In this document: positions 48,208-58,385 of the stretch, piece after piece
How positions within the stretch are numbered: position 1 is the first letter of the stretch
Layout: every line of letters begins with the position of its first letter
Source of the DNA: Reticulitermes speratus
Lineage: Eukaryota > Arthropoda > Insecta > Blattodea > Rhinotermitidae
Assembly: GCA_021186555.1 (NCBI GenBank)
Contig: JAJKFL010000003.1
Span: 41,622,408 to 41,686,407 of the forward strand
DNA length: 64,000 bases
Direction: 5' to 3'
Made by a program: the position numbers and the translations under genes
The notes under the pieces: model-generated
Seen by the model: the letters and a program-made list of their open reading frames with translations, nothing else
The model's database searches: none
What the model was told of the DNA's origin: nothing

Positions 48208-48417
48208 TATAAGTTTTAAAACTTTCGCGGCGACATGATTCAATATAGTTTTCTCGGGCGCACAGCCGCGTCAATTCGTTTGAATACAACGTTTTGGGGA
48301 CTAGCTCCGTCCCCATCCTCAGGCAAAACTGATTTGCCTGAGGATGGGGACGGAGCTAGTCCCCGAAACGTTGTATTCAAACGAACTGACGCGGCTGTGC
48401 GCCCGAGAAAACTATAT
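48208..48417. repeat. Foldback FB5: near-perfect 87-bp-arm hairpin
   Basis: Arms 48241-48327 and 48333-48419 match at 85 of 87 pairs with a 5-base loop. An 11-bp duplication TGTCAAGATTA lies at 48197-48207 and 48418-48428, so this is a discrete insertion, with 33 bases of unpaired sequence on its left. The modules at 48291-48322 (minus) and 48338-48369 (plus) read CTGAGGA, T, GGGGAC/GTCCCC, with GAAAC on the right; the left copy has one mismatch (AAAAC). Frames across it are artefacts. Confidence 0.92.
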
Positions 48418-48428
48418 TGTCAAGATTA

Positions 48429-49258
48429 CATGGCTCTGGAAGGGGTTTGAAACCAACGCCTCAAGGATGAGACCTTTAACAGTTCCACAACAACGTTTTG
48501 AGATGCTATATTTAACATGTATTAAGCAATAAACTGTGTATCCAAAGCGAGTGTTATTAAATGGAGAAACATTTTTAATCGTTTTTAGCCCAGCGTTTAC
48601 TGTATATAAAACCAATTTCAACATAAAAGCCCTTGTATATTACCCACACATTATTTTCATGTGTTTTGTTATAATCCTCACTATATAGGGCGATTACGTT
48701 CAGATTTGACAGATCTGCATTTATTTAGAAACAGTTTGTTCCCTTCCAGACACAAACCGAATTTTTATGTATGTATTTTATCTAACTCGTATTAATTTTA
48801 GTCTTGTTAGGGTTAATTTTTAGACTGTCGGCTTCTTTTTAACAAACAAATGCATTTCGGTGTACAGAAATGAAACAATTTTCCCTCAACAACGGGACAG
48901 TTCACTGTCTTTTAATATATACGTGTAAGAGAAATCGAACCCGGTGCACGTGCACTGAAAAAAGATCCCAAGACGAACTTTAGTTTTAGATGGTAGTAAA
49001 CTTTAAACCTCAGACTCAAAAACGGGATCAAGAGATAAGCAATAATTCATGCCAGTGTGATAACTATTGGCAAACAGAACAACGGACTGCGACAAATGAA
49101 AGCATAACCCGCGGTATGATTACTAAGGTTCCAGTAAATCCATTTCTAATATACGGACCTGTATACATTGTGTTACCTGGAACGGGCCACATCATATGAA
49201 GGGCTAACGTAACGGTCAAGCGATAGACACCCAAAGCAATATTTCCTTACTCTAACAT
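48429..49258. other. No gene seen
   Basis: GTGCACGTGCAC palindrome at about 48944-48955. No recognisable gene. Confidence 0.5.
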
Positions 49259-49646
49259 CGTAACCTTTAAAATCCGATAACCAAAGGATACCAGGTTGTA
49301 ATCCAATTTCACACCAAGTACCATCGTTACCACAGAAAACCCGTAACCATGAAAACCCTTTGTGACGTCACAACACAAGTTCTATCCCAAGAGCCTGGGC
49401 TGTGTTAGACTTTGTCGTAACCATGGAGATCCGGTAACCATGAAAACCCGTATCGTGAGGTCAATCGTAGGTTTAAGCTCTATGGAAGACATGGGAAGTC
49501 ATGGAGTGAAGCAGTCACACACTGTAACAGTGGCAACCCGATTACCATGGAACCAGGGTCAACATGGTAACCCCATAGGCATGGAAACAAAGAATATCAC
49601 ATCATTCACAAAAGCTCTACCGTAACCATGGTAACCATGGCAACCA
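49259..49646. repeat. Array of GTAACCATGG motifs (RFX/X-box-like)
   Basis: At least six GTAACCAT-type motifs occur in 390 bp: 49343, 49417, 49434, about 49540, 49563 and an overlapping pair at 49622-49644. The last two match the X-box consensus GTHNCCATRGNAAC bound by RFX factors exactly (49622-49635, 49631-49644). A CRE TGACGTCA lies at 49363-49370. It may be a decayed tandem repeat, a cis-regulatory cluster, or both. The 87-codon frame is not recognised. Confidence 0.6.
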
Positions 49647-50000
49647 GGGATGATTCAATCATTCGCTAAGTCACTCATTCCACCACGTGCATTACATAAT
49701 ACAGAGTATTTTATTCTGAACCCTTTAAGCCTGCCAGGTGTAGTTAAAATGGAGCATTGTATTGCACAAACACTGATATTGTTTTTGATAATAGTAGTAA
49801 TATAATAATTTCATAATATTCATTAAAATACTGTCGAGAGTAAATACTAAATTCTGTTCATTCCTTTACCGTGCACGGTTTAGGAAAAGGTTTTTTACAG
49901 CATATGTTTAAGTACCCTGGACGCAATGCTATCAGTGTTTCACTTTCAGTATACCCTTTAGGTTTTGCGACAGGCTGTTGTTCCCTTTTATTCCTTGCCT
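49647..50000. other. No gene seen
   Basis: AT-rich spacer between two tandem arrays. Confidence 0.5.
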
Positions 50001-50397
50001 GGCTTATAGGTCTACATACAAATACAATGGCAAACAACCTGGCTTATAGGTCTACATAAAAATACAATGGCACACAACCTGGCTTATAGGTCTACATAAA
50101 AATACAATGGCACACAACCTGGCTTATAGGTCTACATACAAATACAATGGCACACAACCTGGCTTATAGGTCTACATACAAATACAATGGCACACAACCT
50201 GGCTTATAGATCTACATAAAAATACAATGGCACACAACCTGGCTTATAGTTCTACATAAAAATACAATGGCACACAACCTGGCTTATAGGTCTACATACA
50301 AATACAATGGCACACAACCTGGCTTATAGGTCCACATAAAAATACAATGGCACACAACCTGGCTTATAGGTCTACATACAAATACAATGGCACACAA
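50001..50397. repeat. Ten-copy 40-bp minisatellite
   Basis: Ten head-to-tail 40-bp units, beginning GGCTTATAGGTCTACATA and ending AATGGCACACAACCT; copies differ at one to three positions. One variant site (TACATACA or TACATAAA) alternates irregularly among copies. High identity implies recent expansion. There are no spacers, so it is not a CRISPR-like array. Confidence 0.97.
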
Positions 50398-50766
50398 GTA
50401 TACACATGTTGCGTATAAGGCTACCACCACTATATAAGAGCGTAGGTCAGAAAATATAATTACTTGTTTTATAATCTCGTAACCAAAGAACCTACGTTGA
50501 TTGTGATTATATCACGGGAATTCGTCGGCCAGCGACTGTTATCTCTTCATAAAGCTAAAGCAAAACTCTGCCGGCCAGGTGGAAACTGTCGTGACACGAT
50601 GGTCCGTAATAAAGCACACGGAATTCTACCCACAGGAAATATAAACTGATCGCACAATACGGTGAATGCCCCGTTGTGGCGGGGACGATGTGGCAAAACA
50701 GTGGGACAGAAGTCCAGCTGAAGGCGGTTTGTTCTTCTTAGTAAGGCCAGTAAAGAACCCAAAGTG
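50398..50766. other. No gene seen
   Basis: Small frames only. Confidence 0.5.
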
Positions 50767-50775
50767 CATGCCTTG

Positions 50776-51056
50776 GTCGTGCCATGGCTCAGGCGGTTAG
50801 TCGCCGGCCTCTGGACGCGGAGGCCCGGGTTCGTTCCCGGGTCAGTCCATGTGGGATTTGTGGTGGACAAAGTGGAAATGGGACAGGTTTTTCCCCCGAG
50901 TACTTCGGTTTTCCCCTGTCAATTTCATTCCACCGGTGCTCCATTAGCCGTAAGAACGAAAAAACTAATCATCTTCATCACAGGGTTGCACAATAAGCCT
51001 CAAGGCTGCGGTACGTCCGTAGTATCTGCTGCGGGGCCCTTCACCATAAAAAAATA
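50776..51056 (+). mobile_element. SINE-A copy 5 (tail type 1)
   Basis: The best-preserved SINE-A: A box TGGCTCAGGCGGTTAG, B box GGGTTCGTTCCCGG, body CAGTCCATGTGGGATTTGTG and TTCCCCCGAGTACTTCGG, then after about 50945 the type 1 tail with CATCACAGGGTTGCACAA and TCTGCTGCGGGGCC. A 9-bp duplication CATGCCTTG flanks it at 50767-50775 and 51057-51065. Its 70-codon frame (MAQAVSRRPL..) is a SINE artefact often annotated as protein. Confidence 0.94.
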
Positions 51057-51065
51057 CATGCCTTG

Positions 51066-51988
51066 CAAACATATTCTGTAACCGACCTTCTTACGAATAT
51101 AAAAAAAATAAAAATTAATATGACTAATTTAAGCGATTTCCAATTTTTAGCACTAGAAGGAGTTCAGGGTGTGTTACGGACATGTGAAAGTAATGTAATC
51201 TAATTTAAGATTATGTGAATCAGTGGCACTGTGTTCGTGCAGTGATAAGCATGTCAAGTAAAAAAATTATGTTTGTGTGCTGTAAAAGTCATGTTAATAA
51301 GGGCGAAACCAAAAAAAAATAATATTTACTTATTTGCTCACTGATACACGTAGAATTAGACAGAACATTTCGGGTTATTTTATGTCTATTGTTGACAGAA
51401 TTTTGAGCCGACAGCCTTGTGCTCTGCAGGAAGAAACGTGCTACAAACATACCGCAACTCTAAAGGACGTGTGTAGAATTCACATTCGTACGTGACAGGT
51501 GGTAAGATAAAGTAGTGGAGGGACCACGAAAGGCAGAAATCACGTTGATAATTCTGGTTACAGCTTTCATCCAGAACACATTTCCAAGACCTGCGCGATC
51601 CTCTAAAATACTAAAGAATGTGAGGATGAACCTAATATTACGCTAGGCTGACAATTCAAGTGTTTGGCTTTCATAACAGAGGATGTAATTTGCTCTCGCT
51701 TAAAGAAGAATATCTTAAATTTTTAGTACTAATAACGTTCAGTCAAGCACAACAACTGTTACTGCATATTTTTTTAACTCTTTCCTTCACCATATATTTC
51801 GTCACACTTTCCCACATTCAGGTCAGTACCTTTCGTCTTAATTACGAACCATTACAAACATAACGGGGTTCAGGCATTGTAAATCAGAAATTCAAATAAT
51901 ATTAAAACAATTTTGAATTGTAAACTCATATAACCCAAAAACTGTGCTAGAATTCAAACCTCTAATTAGATTCAATTTTTAATTCTTT
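51066..51988. other. No gene seen
   Basis: AT-rich; nothing recognised. Confidence 0.55.
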
Positions 51989-52182
51989 AATCATTCATGT
52001 ATACCAACATATGCACATAACAGAAATTAAAAGTCGTACATAATCTGGGACCCTCCTACAGGTTTCGGCGATAAGATCGCCATTTTTAGGGAGACTTAAT
52101 CGCCGAAAGGTGTAGGAGGGTACAAGATTATGTACTAATTTTAATTTCTCTTATGTGCGTATGTTGGTATAAATGAATGATT
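51989..52182. repeat. Foldback element FB6
   Basis: Arms 51989-52078 and 52094-52182 pair over about 90 bp (AATCATTCAT, ATACCAACATA, GTACATAATCT, CCCTCCTACA) with scattered mismatches. The left-arm module is 52062-52090: stem GGCGAT/ATCGCC, GAAAC, core decayed to CTAAAAA on the minus strand. The right arm keeps CGCCGAAAGG. Confidence 0.82.
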
Positions 52183-52243
52183 ACGGAAGCAATACACGGG
52201 TTGAATAATATTAAGTTTTGAATTCTTTGTTTCATAGTACCGT

Positions 52244-52446
52244 AAATAAGACGGATTTTGGAAATAGGGTTTTTCCGTCCTCGTGTGGAATGGTAGGGAA
52301 CAGCCTACTCAATTTATTACGTTAGAAAGAGCCAATCGCATCCACTTGACGTCTTAGATATTTCTAAAGAATCCAACTGAGTAGGCAACCTTCCCACACT
52401 TTACCTGAGGATGGAAAGAGTTCCAGTATCCGAAACGTCTTATTTC
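52244..52446. repeat. Foldback element FB7
   Basis: Arms 52244-52320 and 52376-52446 pair (AAATAAGACG with CGTCTTATTT; AGGGAACAGCCTACTCA with its partner). Modules lie at 52256-52282 (minus; stem GGAAA/TTTCC) and 52405-52436 (plus; CTGAGGA, T, GGA..TCC, GAAAC). It lies only 61 bp from FB6 but is unrelated in arm sequence. Confidence 0.78.
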
Positions 52447-52450
52447 CTAC

Positions 52451-53173
52451 GTGACACCAGACGACATCCAAATCTAGAACTCAAGTAATTCTATTTGCAA
52501 TGTCATCGTCAGAACCACCGAGAAGTTCGTGTGAAGTTTAACAAGCAAACTAATTGTAAGCACAGTGATTGCTCCATATACTGAATCAGTAAATGTGCTC
52601 ATATATTTATATGGGGCGAGTGTATGGTCGATTACTTAAAGAAGGCGATTCAAAATGGAATCTAAAATCATGACGACAAAATCTGCAACTGAAACTCAAG
52701 CATCTACGAGCGAAATATGCCAGAAGAAAAAGACGAAGAATACAAATAATTACCGTCAAAATATCTACCACTCCAAATCACATCCGTAATCACCACCACA
52801 ACTCTCCTCCTTTGGTCTTTCAGTATTGTCTTTTTACGTTTTGCAACAATAAGATAGCTTTAATTTCGGTATGAAGTGAGGTGCTGGGTGCCAGGTTTTT
52901 TTCCCCCACTACCGTAGCTGCAATTAAGTGTGGCGTGGACATTTAGCATTCATTCAACGCTTCAACTGTTGCTTTCAAAAGACTTGGTTTCTGATACAAA
53001 GACAAATTAACGGATGACACTGTCAGAAGACTCCAGCGACAGCCAAATCCAAGCTGTTCTATTCCTTCCAATACATGGGCGCCTTAGTAAACAGGTGCAC
53101 TAACTCAGTGCGACTCGGCCTTTGAGATCATGCGACGTCATCACTTCCTTCTTCAATTAATGACTCCTTTTCT
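52451..53173. other. No gene seen
   Basis: No recognisable feature. Confidence 0.5.
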
Positions 53174-53185
53174 ACTGGTGATACA

Positions 53186-53607
53186 GTTAGTTAGTTAGTT
53201 AGTTAGTTACTTCCTGTCGCTCCTTGCGGAGCATAGGGCCTCCTTTCAGAGGTTTGTTGGTCTGGAAGTGTGCATTCTGTAGTGGGTGACCAGACTGACA
53301 GTAGGTGACTGACTGCACAAGTTCTACTCATCCTGATATGACTGCCAGAGACATCTAGCAGTCAATCAGGAGACTTGGGTGAGAAATGGCCGCTGAATTT
53401 TGCTTACGAATCATTTCTATTCATGCCCGTAAGGTTCCTTTACATGCCGTAAATCTACGACATGGGACCGGCTTTACTTCCTCTCCGAAGGAAGTTGTGC
53501 TACGGATTTTTATGACCCTTAAGAATCCATCGACCTCGGCCGGGATTGAACCCGCAAACCTTGGGTCCAGTGGCGAGCACGCTAACCACTAGTCCACCGA
53601 GGGCGAC
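53186..53607 (-). mobile_element. SINE-C (tRNA-Asp-like head, TAAC tail)
   Basis: On the minus strand the element starts GCCCTCGGTGGACTAGTGGT with an A-box region TAGTGGTTAGCG and B box GGGTTCAATCCC, recalling tRNA-Asp. A body of about 330 bp follows. It ends in five TAAC repeats (plus-strand GTTA run 53186-53207) instead of poly-A. A 12-bp duplication ACTGGTGATACA at 53174-53185 and 53608-53619 defines the ends. The 68-codon plus frame is an artefact. Confidence 0.92.
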
Positions 53608-53619
53608 ACTGGTGATACA

Positions 53620-54950
53620 ACGTAGTGACAATTGCCAGACGTTAGCACGGTTGGCTGTTCACAAATAGCCGCCACTGGTCACTATCTTGAGACAGATGTA
53701 TCCAGTCCACAACCTTAATCAAGACCAAAACCTCAGAATCTATTTCTTCGATATCCATCGTGATGTCACCCTCCCATCCACACCTAGGTCGTCCTAATGG
53801 TTCATCTCTTAAGATTTCCATCTACAAATACTGCAAGAATTTGTCAGTCCTTCAGGTGTTATGTGTCACGCCCAACTCATTTTCTCCAATCTTGTCGCGC
53901 AGTAATATTTGGTGACATGCAGACAAGCACTGTCACAACAGACCATTAAGAACTGCTTATATTTCACTTAAGAATATGTAAAGGTGTAGGAAGTTGTAAT
54001 TGAAAATGTGTATCTGGTACGAATTATCACCTGAAGTAAGGTCGGAAATCAACAGTTTACCATCGAAGTAAAACTGCTTGAGGATTATTTAGTTTGGAAA
54101 GAGGAAGTGACATAAGGATCCTCAGGCATGGGCCCTGTTTCTGTTTCATATAAGCAGTCGGACCCCGAGCGTTTATATCTTGTCCAAGCAGTAACAATAA
54201 CCACCTACCGCAGATGGCGAGCGCGCAATCTCTATTAGACCCACAACCAGATACGCAGTGTTTTAATACGTGTAACGAAAAAAAACCATTCCCAACCGCC
54301 ATCTCCTTTTTTTCTCGTCACTTGGGAACCCCAAATGAGCAGTTTTATTCCACGAGATACTTATCTTGGACTTGAGAAGTCTAACTGTGAGGATTTTATC
54401 ATCTTGTACTCTCTAAAGCCAGCTAAAACCCAACCCTCAGAAACACATCCTCTCTCTCCATCCTTCTCTACCAAAAAACCACACAAACACAAAACCAAGC
54501 AACTTTGTTCGTAGTAGAGCTGGCAAAAGCAGTTAGAAAAGGCCAAAATTAAATTACAAGGAAACGAAACCATAAACGAGGAGTAGCGTTACTTGGCTTT
54601 TTGCAAAAGATGGGAAGGGGAAAACTGCTTGTTTGAAGAGCTGAAGTCAGCCGAGGAATAGAAGGGGGAGGAAGTGATAAAAAGAAAATAACAAATGGGG
54701 ATGAAAAGAAAAGCAACTATTAGGAGAAAATGCTATGTGAAATAAAAAGTTATAATTCCATATTAAAAACACCCCAACAACAATTATTTTAAATATCTCG
54801 ATTAATGTGGGTCTTATAACTTCTGTCATTATACCAAGCTGAGGCCCTTTGTGATATTCACAAATTAAGAGATTACTGCCATGCTCTACCGCTTACCCAC
54901 AAAAGCAGTTACACACTCGTATTGCACATGCGAATGTTATTTGTAGTAAA
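53620..54950. other. No gene seen
   Basis: Frames of 60-81 codons on the minus strand; none recognisable. Confidence 0.5.
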
Positions 54951-55131
54951 CTAACTCTATGGAGCAGAGTCCTTCCTGAGAAAGAAACAGGTCATCAGCT
55001 AGTCAAGAAATTCCCCGCAATTTATGGAACCCGAAGGTTTATCACCGCATTCACAAGCGTCCGCCACCTGTCCCTACCCTAAGCCATATCAATCCAATCC
55101 ATGCCTCCCCTCCCACTTCCTGAAGATCCAC
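54951..55131 (+). mobile_element. Family F repeat, copy 2
   Basis: Starts CTAACTCTATGGAGCAGAGT, then GTCAAGAAATTCCCCGCAAT, TTATGGAACCCGAAGGTTTA and CTGTCCCTACCCTAAGCC. It shares these blocks in order with copy 3 at 58096 but ends earlier. Confidence 0.8.
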
Positions 55132-55359
55132 TGCAATAAACAAATAGAATGTATGGTTAACGCAGTTACGAGCTGCGGACATTTGGCAAGTCGGTAAGTT
55201 ATACTAATCTTGTTAGATGGCAAGTCAAAGTAGGACACTCTGACAAGATTCGTTGTAATGTTCTCACGCCAGAATTGCTGGACAGTGTTTTTGTTATATG
55301 AAGGTGGTCTGGTATGTAATATCACCTCGTACTCTCTAGAGCCAGCGATGGATATTAGC

Positions 55360-55392
55360 GTTTCGGAGAAAAGCGCTTCCTCAGTGCTCAGG
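55360..55392 (-). repeat. Hairpin module relic
   Basis: The minus strand has CTGAGGA, a short AAGC/GCTT pairing, then TCC and GAAAC. No opposing arm. Confidence 0.45.
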
Positions 55393-56523
55393 GTCGTAAT
55401 CCTTAACCCTGAAAAAAAATGCAGCGTTGTTTTCCGATATCAAAACCCACAAGTCTACAAACTGAAAACACAACGCCATGAAAAATTTAAACTTTACAAT
55501 AATGTGTTCTACTGCAGCTTCTAAAACCATTTTTCAAGGGACGAATCACATAACTTTAGGCCTATGAAGTGTAAGTGGAAGATGAATTTTGTGATCATAT
55601 TAATTCTTTACCACATGCACAAAAGTGGGATTTTAATGTTGGATTGATAGGTAAGTGCAGTTTCTTTAAGAAAAATAAAACTTGGCATCATCATAAATGA
55701 CATTTTTAACGAGGCATTTGTATGATTCGTCTCCTGTGGTAAACATTCGGAATTACAAAAAAACCATCTGATACTAATATGAGTAAAGACGACGACAAAT
55801 TCCGCTTTTGAAAGTGGAGCACAGATATTACTTCATTCTCTCACAGTATTTACCTCGATAATAATAATGATTCACAAAATGCCTCCCTTTAAAATAACAC
55901 AGTAAACAAAAGGTTTGTAATGCATTAAACATAACGCTGTAAAGGCAGTCACTTTTCCTTCACTTAGAATTGTCATTAAAGTAGTTCAGAAGTAATGTGT
56001 AGGAGTGGAAAGGCACGAAGACCACAGGGCTACGTGATAGAATGGCACACTCTGAGGACGGTTAACTTTGAATCCCGCCGCGACTTGTTACACGCCGTTT
56101 GGACACAAGGAACCAAGACATTGCTATCTGGGCCCAACTTACGTCCAACCCCCACTACATCTCAGAGTCCCAAATGTACCCTAAACCCCATCCCTCTTTC
56201 ATTTTCCTCCGAGTCTTCAAAGTTACGGTTCCAGCGGTGTTAGGGCCTTTCTCTCTCTCTCTCTCTTTCGGCAGTCGAAACCCAATTCGGTTACTAAAAG
56301 CAGCAGTCAACTGGGCAGCCCCTGGAGGTTAGAATGCCAGATTGAATAAAATGAGAATATGTTCGAAACAGGCAGGAAACAAAACGGATATTGCTAGGCA
56401 AACTCGAAATGCGTACGTGCGTACGGCCTGCGTATCTCACGGGACAGAAGCTAAAACCAAGAAAGATAAGAGTGTCTTGATTTTCCATATTATCTAATTC
56501 CATAATCCACGACTATTGGATAA
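55393..56523. other. No gene seen; CT run
   Basis: GACGGTTAACTTTGAATCCC near 56058-56077 is weakly tRNA-like. A CT run lies at 56249-56267. 56000-56330 has two overlapping unrecognised frames. Confidence 0.45.
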
Positions 56524-57280
56524 GGAAGAAAGGCGCTACAGAGCACGATTGATAAACTATCTGAAACTGCAAGATGCTATGGAATGGAAATGAGTGTGAA
56601 AAAAACTAAGGTAATGAGAATCTCAAGGCAACCATCCCCGGTACAGGCAGTGATAGATAAAAAACAACTTAAGAATTTGGAATATTTCAAATATGTGGGT
56701 AGCATGATAACAAATAATGCAAGATGTAAACGTGAAATTAAATCCAGGACTGTCATAGCAAAAGCAGCATTCAACAAGAAGCCTCGCGTCACCAGCAAAT
56801 TCGACTTAAATTTAAGGAAGAAACAAGTAAAGTGCTACATTTGGAGCATAGCTTTGTATGGTGCTGAAACGTGAACATTTCGGGAAGTAGATCAGGAATA
56901 CTTGGAAAGTTTTTAATTGCGGTGCTGTTGAAGGATGGAGAAGAGCTGGACCGATCATGTGAGAAATGAAGAAGTATTACACAGACTCAAGGAGGAGAGG
57001 AATATCCTACATACAATAAATAGAAGGAAGGCTAATTGGATTGGTCACATCTTGCGTAGAAACTGCTTTCTAAAGTACATTATTGAAAGAAAGATAGAGG
57101 GAAGGATAGAAGTGACGGGAAGACGACAAAGAAGACGCAAGCAGCTATTGTATTACCTTAAAGAAAAGAGAGGATACTGGAAATTGGAATAGGAAGCACT
57201 AGATCGCACTGTGTGTAGAACTCGCTTAGGACTCGCTATGGACTTCTCATAAGACAGACTATGAAATGGTGAATGAATAC
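56524..57280 (+). pseudogene. LINE-1 reverse transcriptase C-terminal half (dead)
   Basis: The longest LINE-1 copy here. One frame runs from about 56524: KLSETARCYGMEMSVKKTKV, LEYFKYVGSMITNNARC, KREIKSRTVIAKAAFN, LRKKQVKCYIWSIALYGAET, a stop at 56872 in place of the expected Trp, more stops near 56914 and 56929, then SWTDHVRNEEVLHRL, RKANWIGHILRRNC, GRRQRRRKQLL and a stop at 57190. Catalytic RT motifs and the endonuclease lie outside the fragment. Stops with the frame kept indicate slow decay. Confidence 0.93.
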
Positions 57281-58095
57281 ATCATTATGAAAGTTTCATA
57301 AAATAATAATAATATATAACTTGTCACTATGCTGATGACAAATATTAGATCAAAACTCAGGATACGAGAGCAAGAACGTTATTTTGAAATCGAGACATCG
57401 ACGGCTTTAACTCACCCGTGGGAGTGTTTCTTCTTCCCACAATTAAATAAATAGGCCCAAAACTGACTGCAATCACGCATATTTAAACGAGCACTTTACT
57501 TACTGGTTCGTTTTCGCTAAAACGAGCGACACTCACGTACTATATTACTAATTCGGCAAATGTTATGTCAAGACATATCTGTCTGTTACAAACTTCCACA
57601 TACGTGAAAATGGTGTAAAGTACAGGTTTAATTAATTCCTTTTTGTGACAAAAAGAATTATGAACGCAGGTTTAAACCGCTTCTGGATCAAAAGACGCCT
57701 TCCGCTCTCCCTCGCCGAAATCCGCTGCACAGTACGAAACCTCTTGCCATACAACTGTAACGCCGTCTCCAAGGTAACAGCATTCAGCCCACGGCCCGCC
57801 CTCATCACCATAGCAACCTTATGGTGCACAGTACTTGAATATATTTTCAATTAACTCGATGCACAAGAACCATACTATTGCTCCATTCCGCCTGGGAGTA
57901 GTCCTGACTTCCATTCGAATATTTCCCGATCCACACTCCTACGATAGGAAGCTGATAATGTATGTAAGTTGATTTCAAGACGAGAAAATTACAGTAACTT
58001 TCATGTACTACTCTTTCACTGTGATGTGTGGCTGAAATGAACTGTTAATAGAAAACCTAAACATACATTTACATTTCTTTTAAGAAACGCAATGA
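57281..58095. other. No gene seen
   Basis: 57632-57854 is open on both strands for about 70 codons; no family recognised. Confidence 0.5.
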
Positions 58096-58385
58096 TAACT
58101 AACTAACTAACTAACTCCATGGAGCAGAGTCCTTTTTGAGAAGCTAAGGGGTCGTCAGCTAGTCAAGAAATTCCCCGCGTTTCATGGAACCCAAGGGTTT
58201 ATTACCGCATACAAAAGAGCCCGCCACCTGTCCCTATCCTGAGCCATACCAATCCAGTCCACGCCCTCCCGTCCCACTTCTGGAAGATCCATTTTAATAT
58301 TATCCTCCATCTAAGCCTGTGTCTTCCAGGTGGTCTCCTTCCCTCAGGTCTCCCCACCAAAATCCTGTATGCAATGTTGCTAGTA
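58096..58385 (+). mobile_element. Family F repeat, copy 3 (longest)
   Basis: Begins in a CTAA run (58096-58116), then CCATGGAGCAGAGTCC, GTCAGCTAGTCAAGAAATTC, CATGGAACCCAAGGGTTTAT, CTGTCCCTATCCTGAGCC, CCCACTTCTGGAAGATCC and TTCCCTCAGGTCTCCCCACC. One frame reads [16 protein letters not shown]. Four copies in one window, all on the plus strand. The element class is undetermined. Confidence 0.82.

Noticed and set aside
48338..48369. Canonical hammerhead ribozyme
   Set aside because: One extra T sits between CTGAGGA and the stem, and the sequence after GAAAC offers a possible stem III but no U-H cleavage site at the expected place.
50001..50397. CRISPR-like array
   Set aside because: The 40-bp units are head to tail with no unique spacers, and the DNA is eukaryotic.
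50784..50996. 70-codon protein starting MAQAVSRRPL
   Set aside because: It lies entirely within SINE-A copy 5, from the tRNA-like head into the tail; similar readings occur in other SINE-A copies on either strand.
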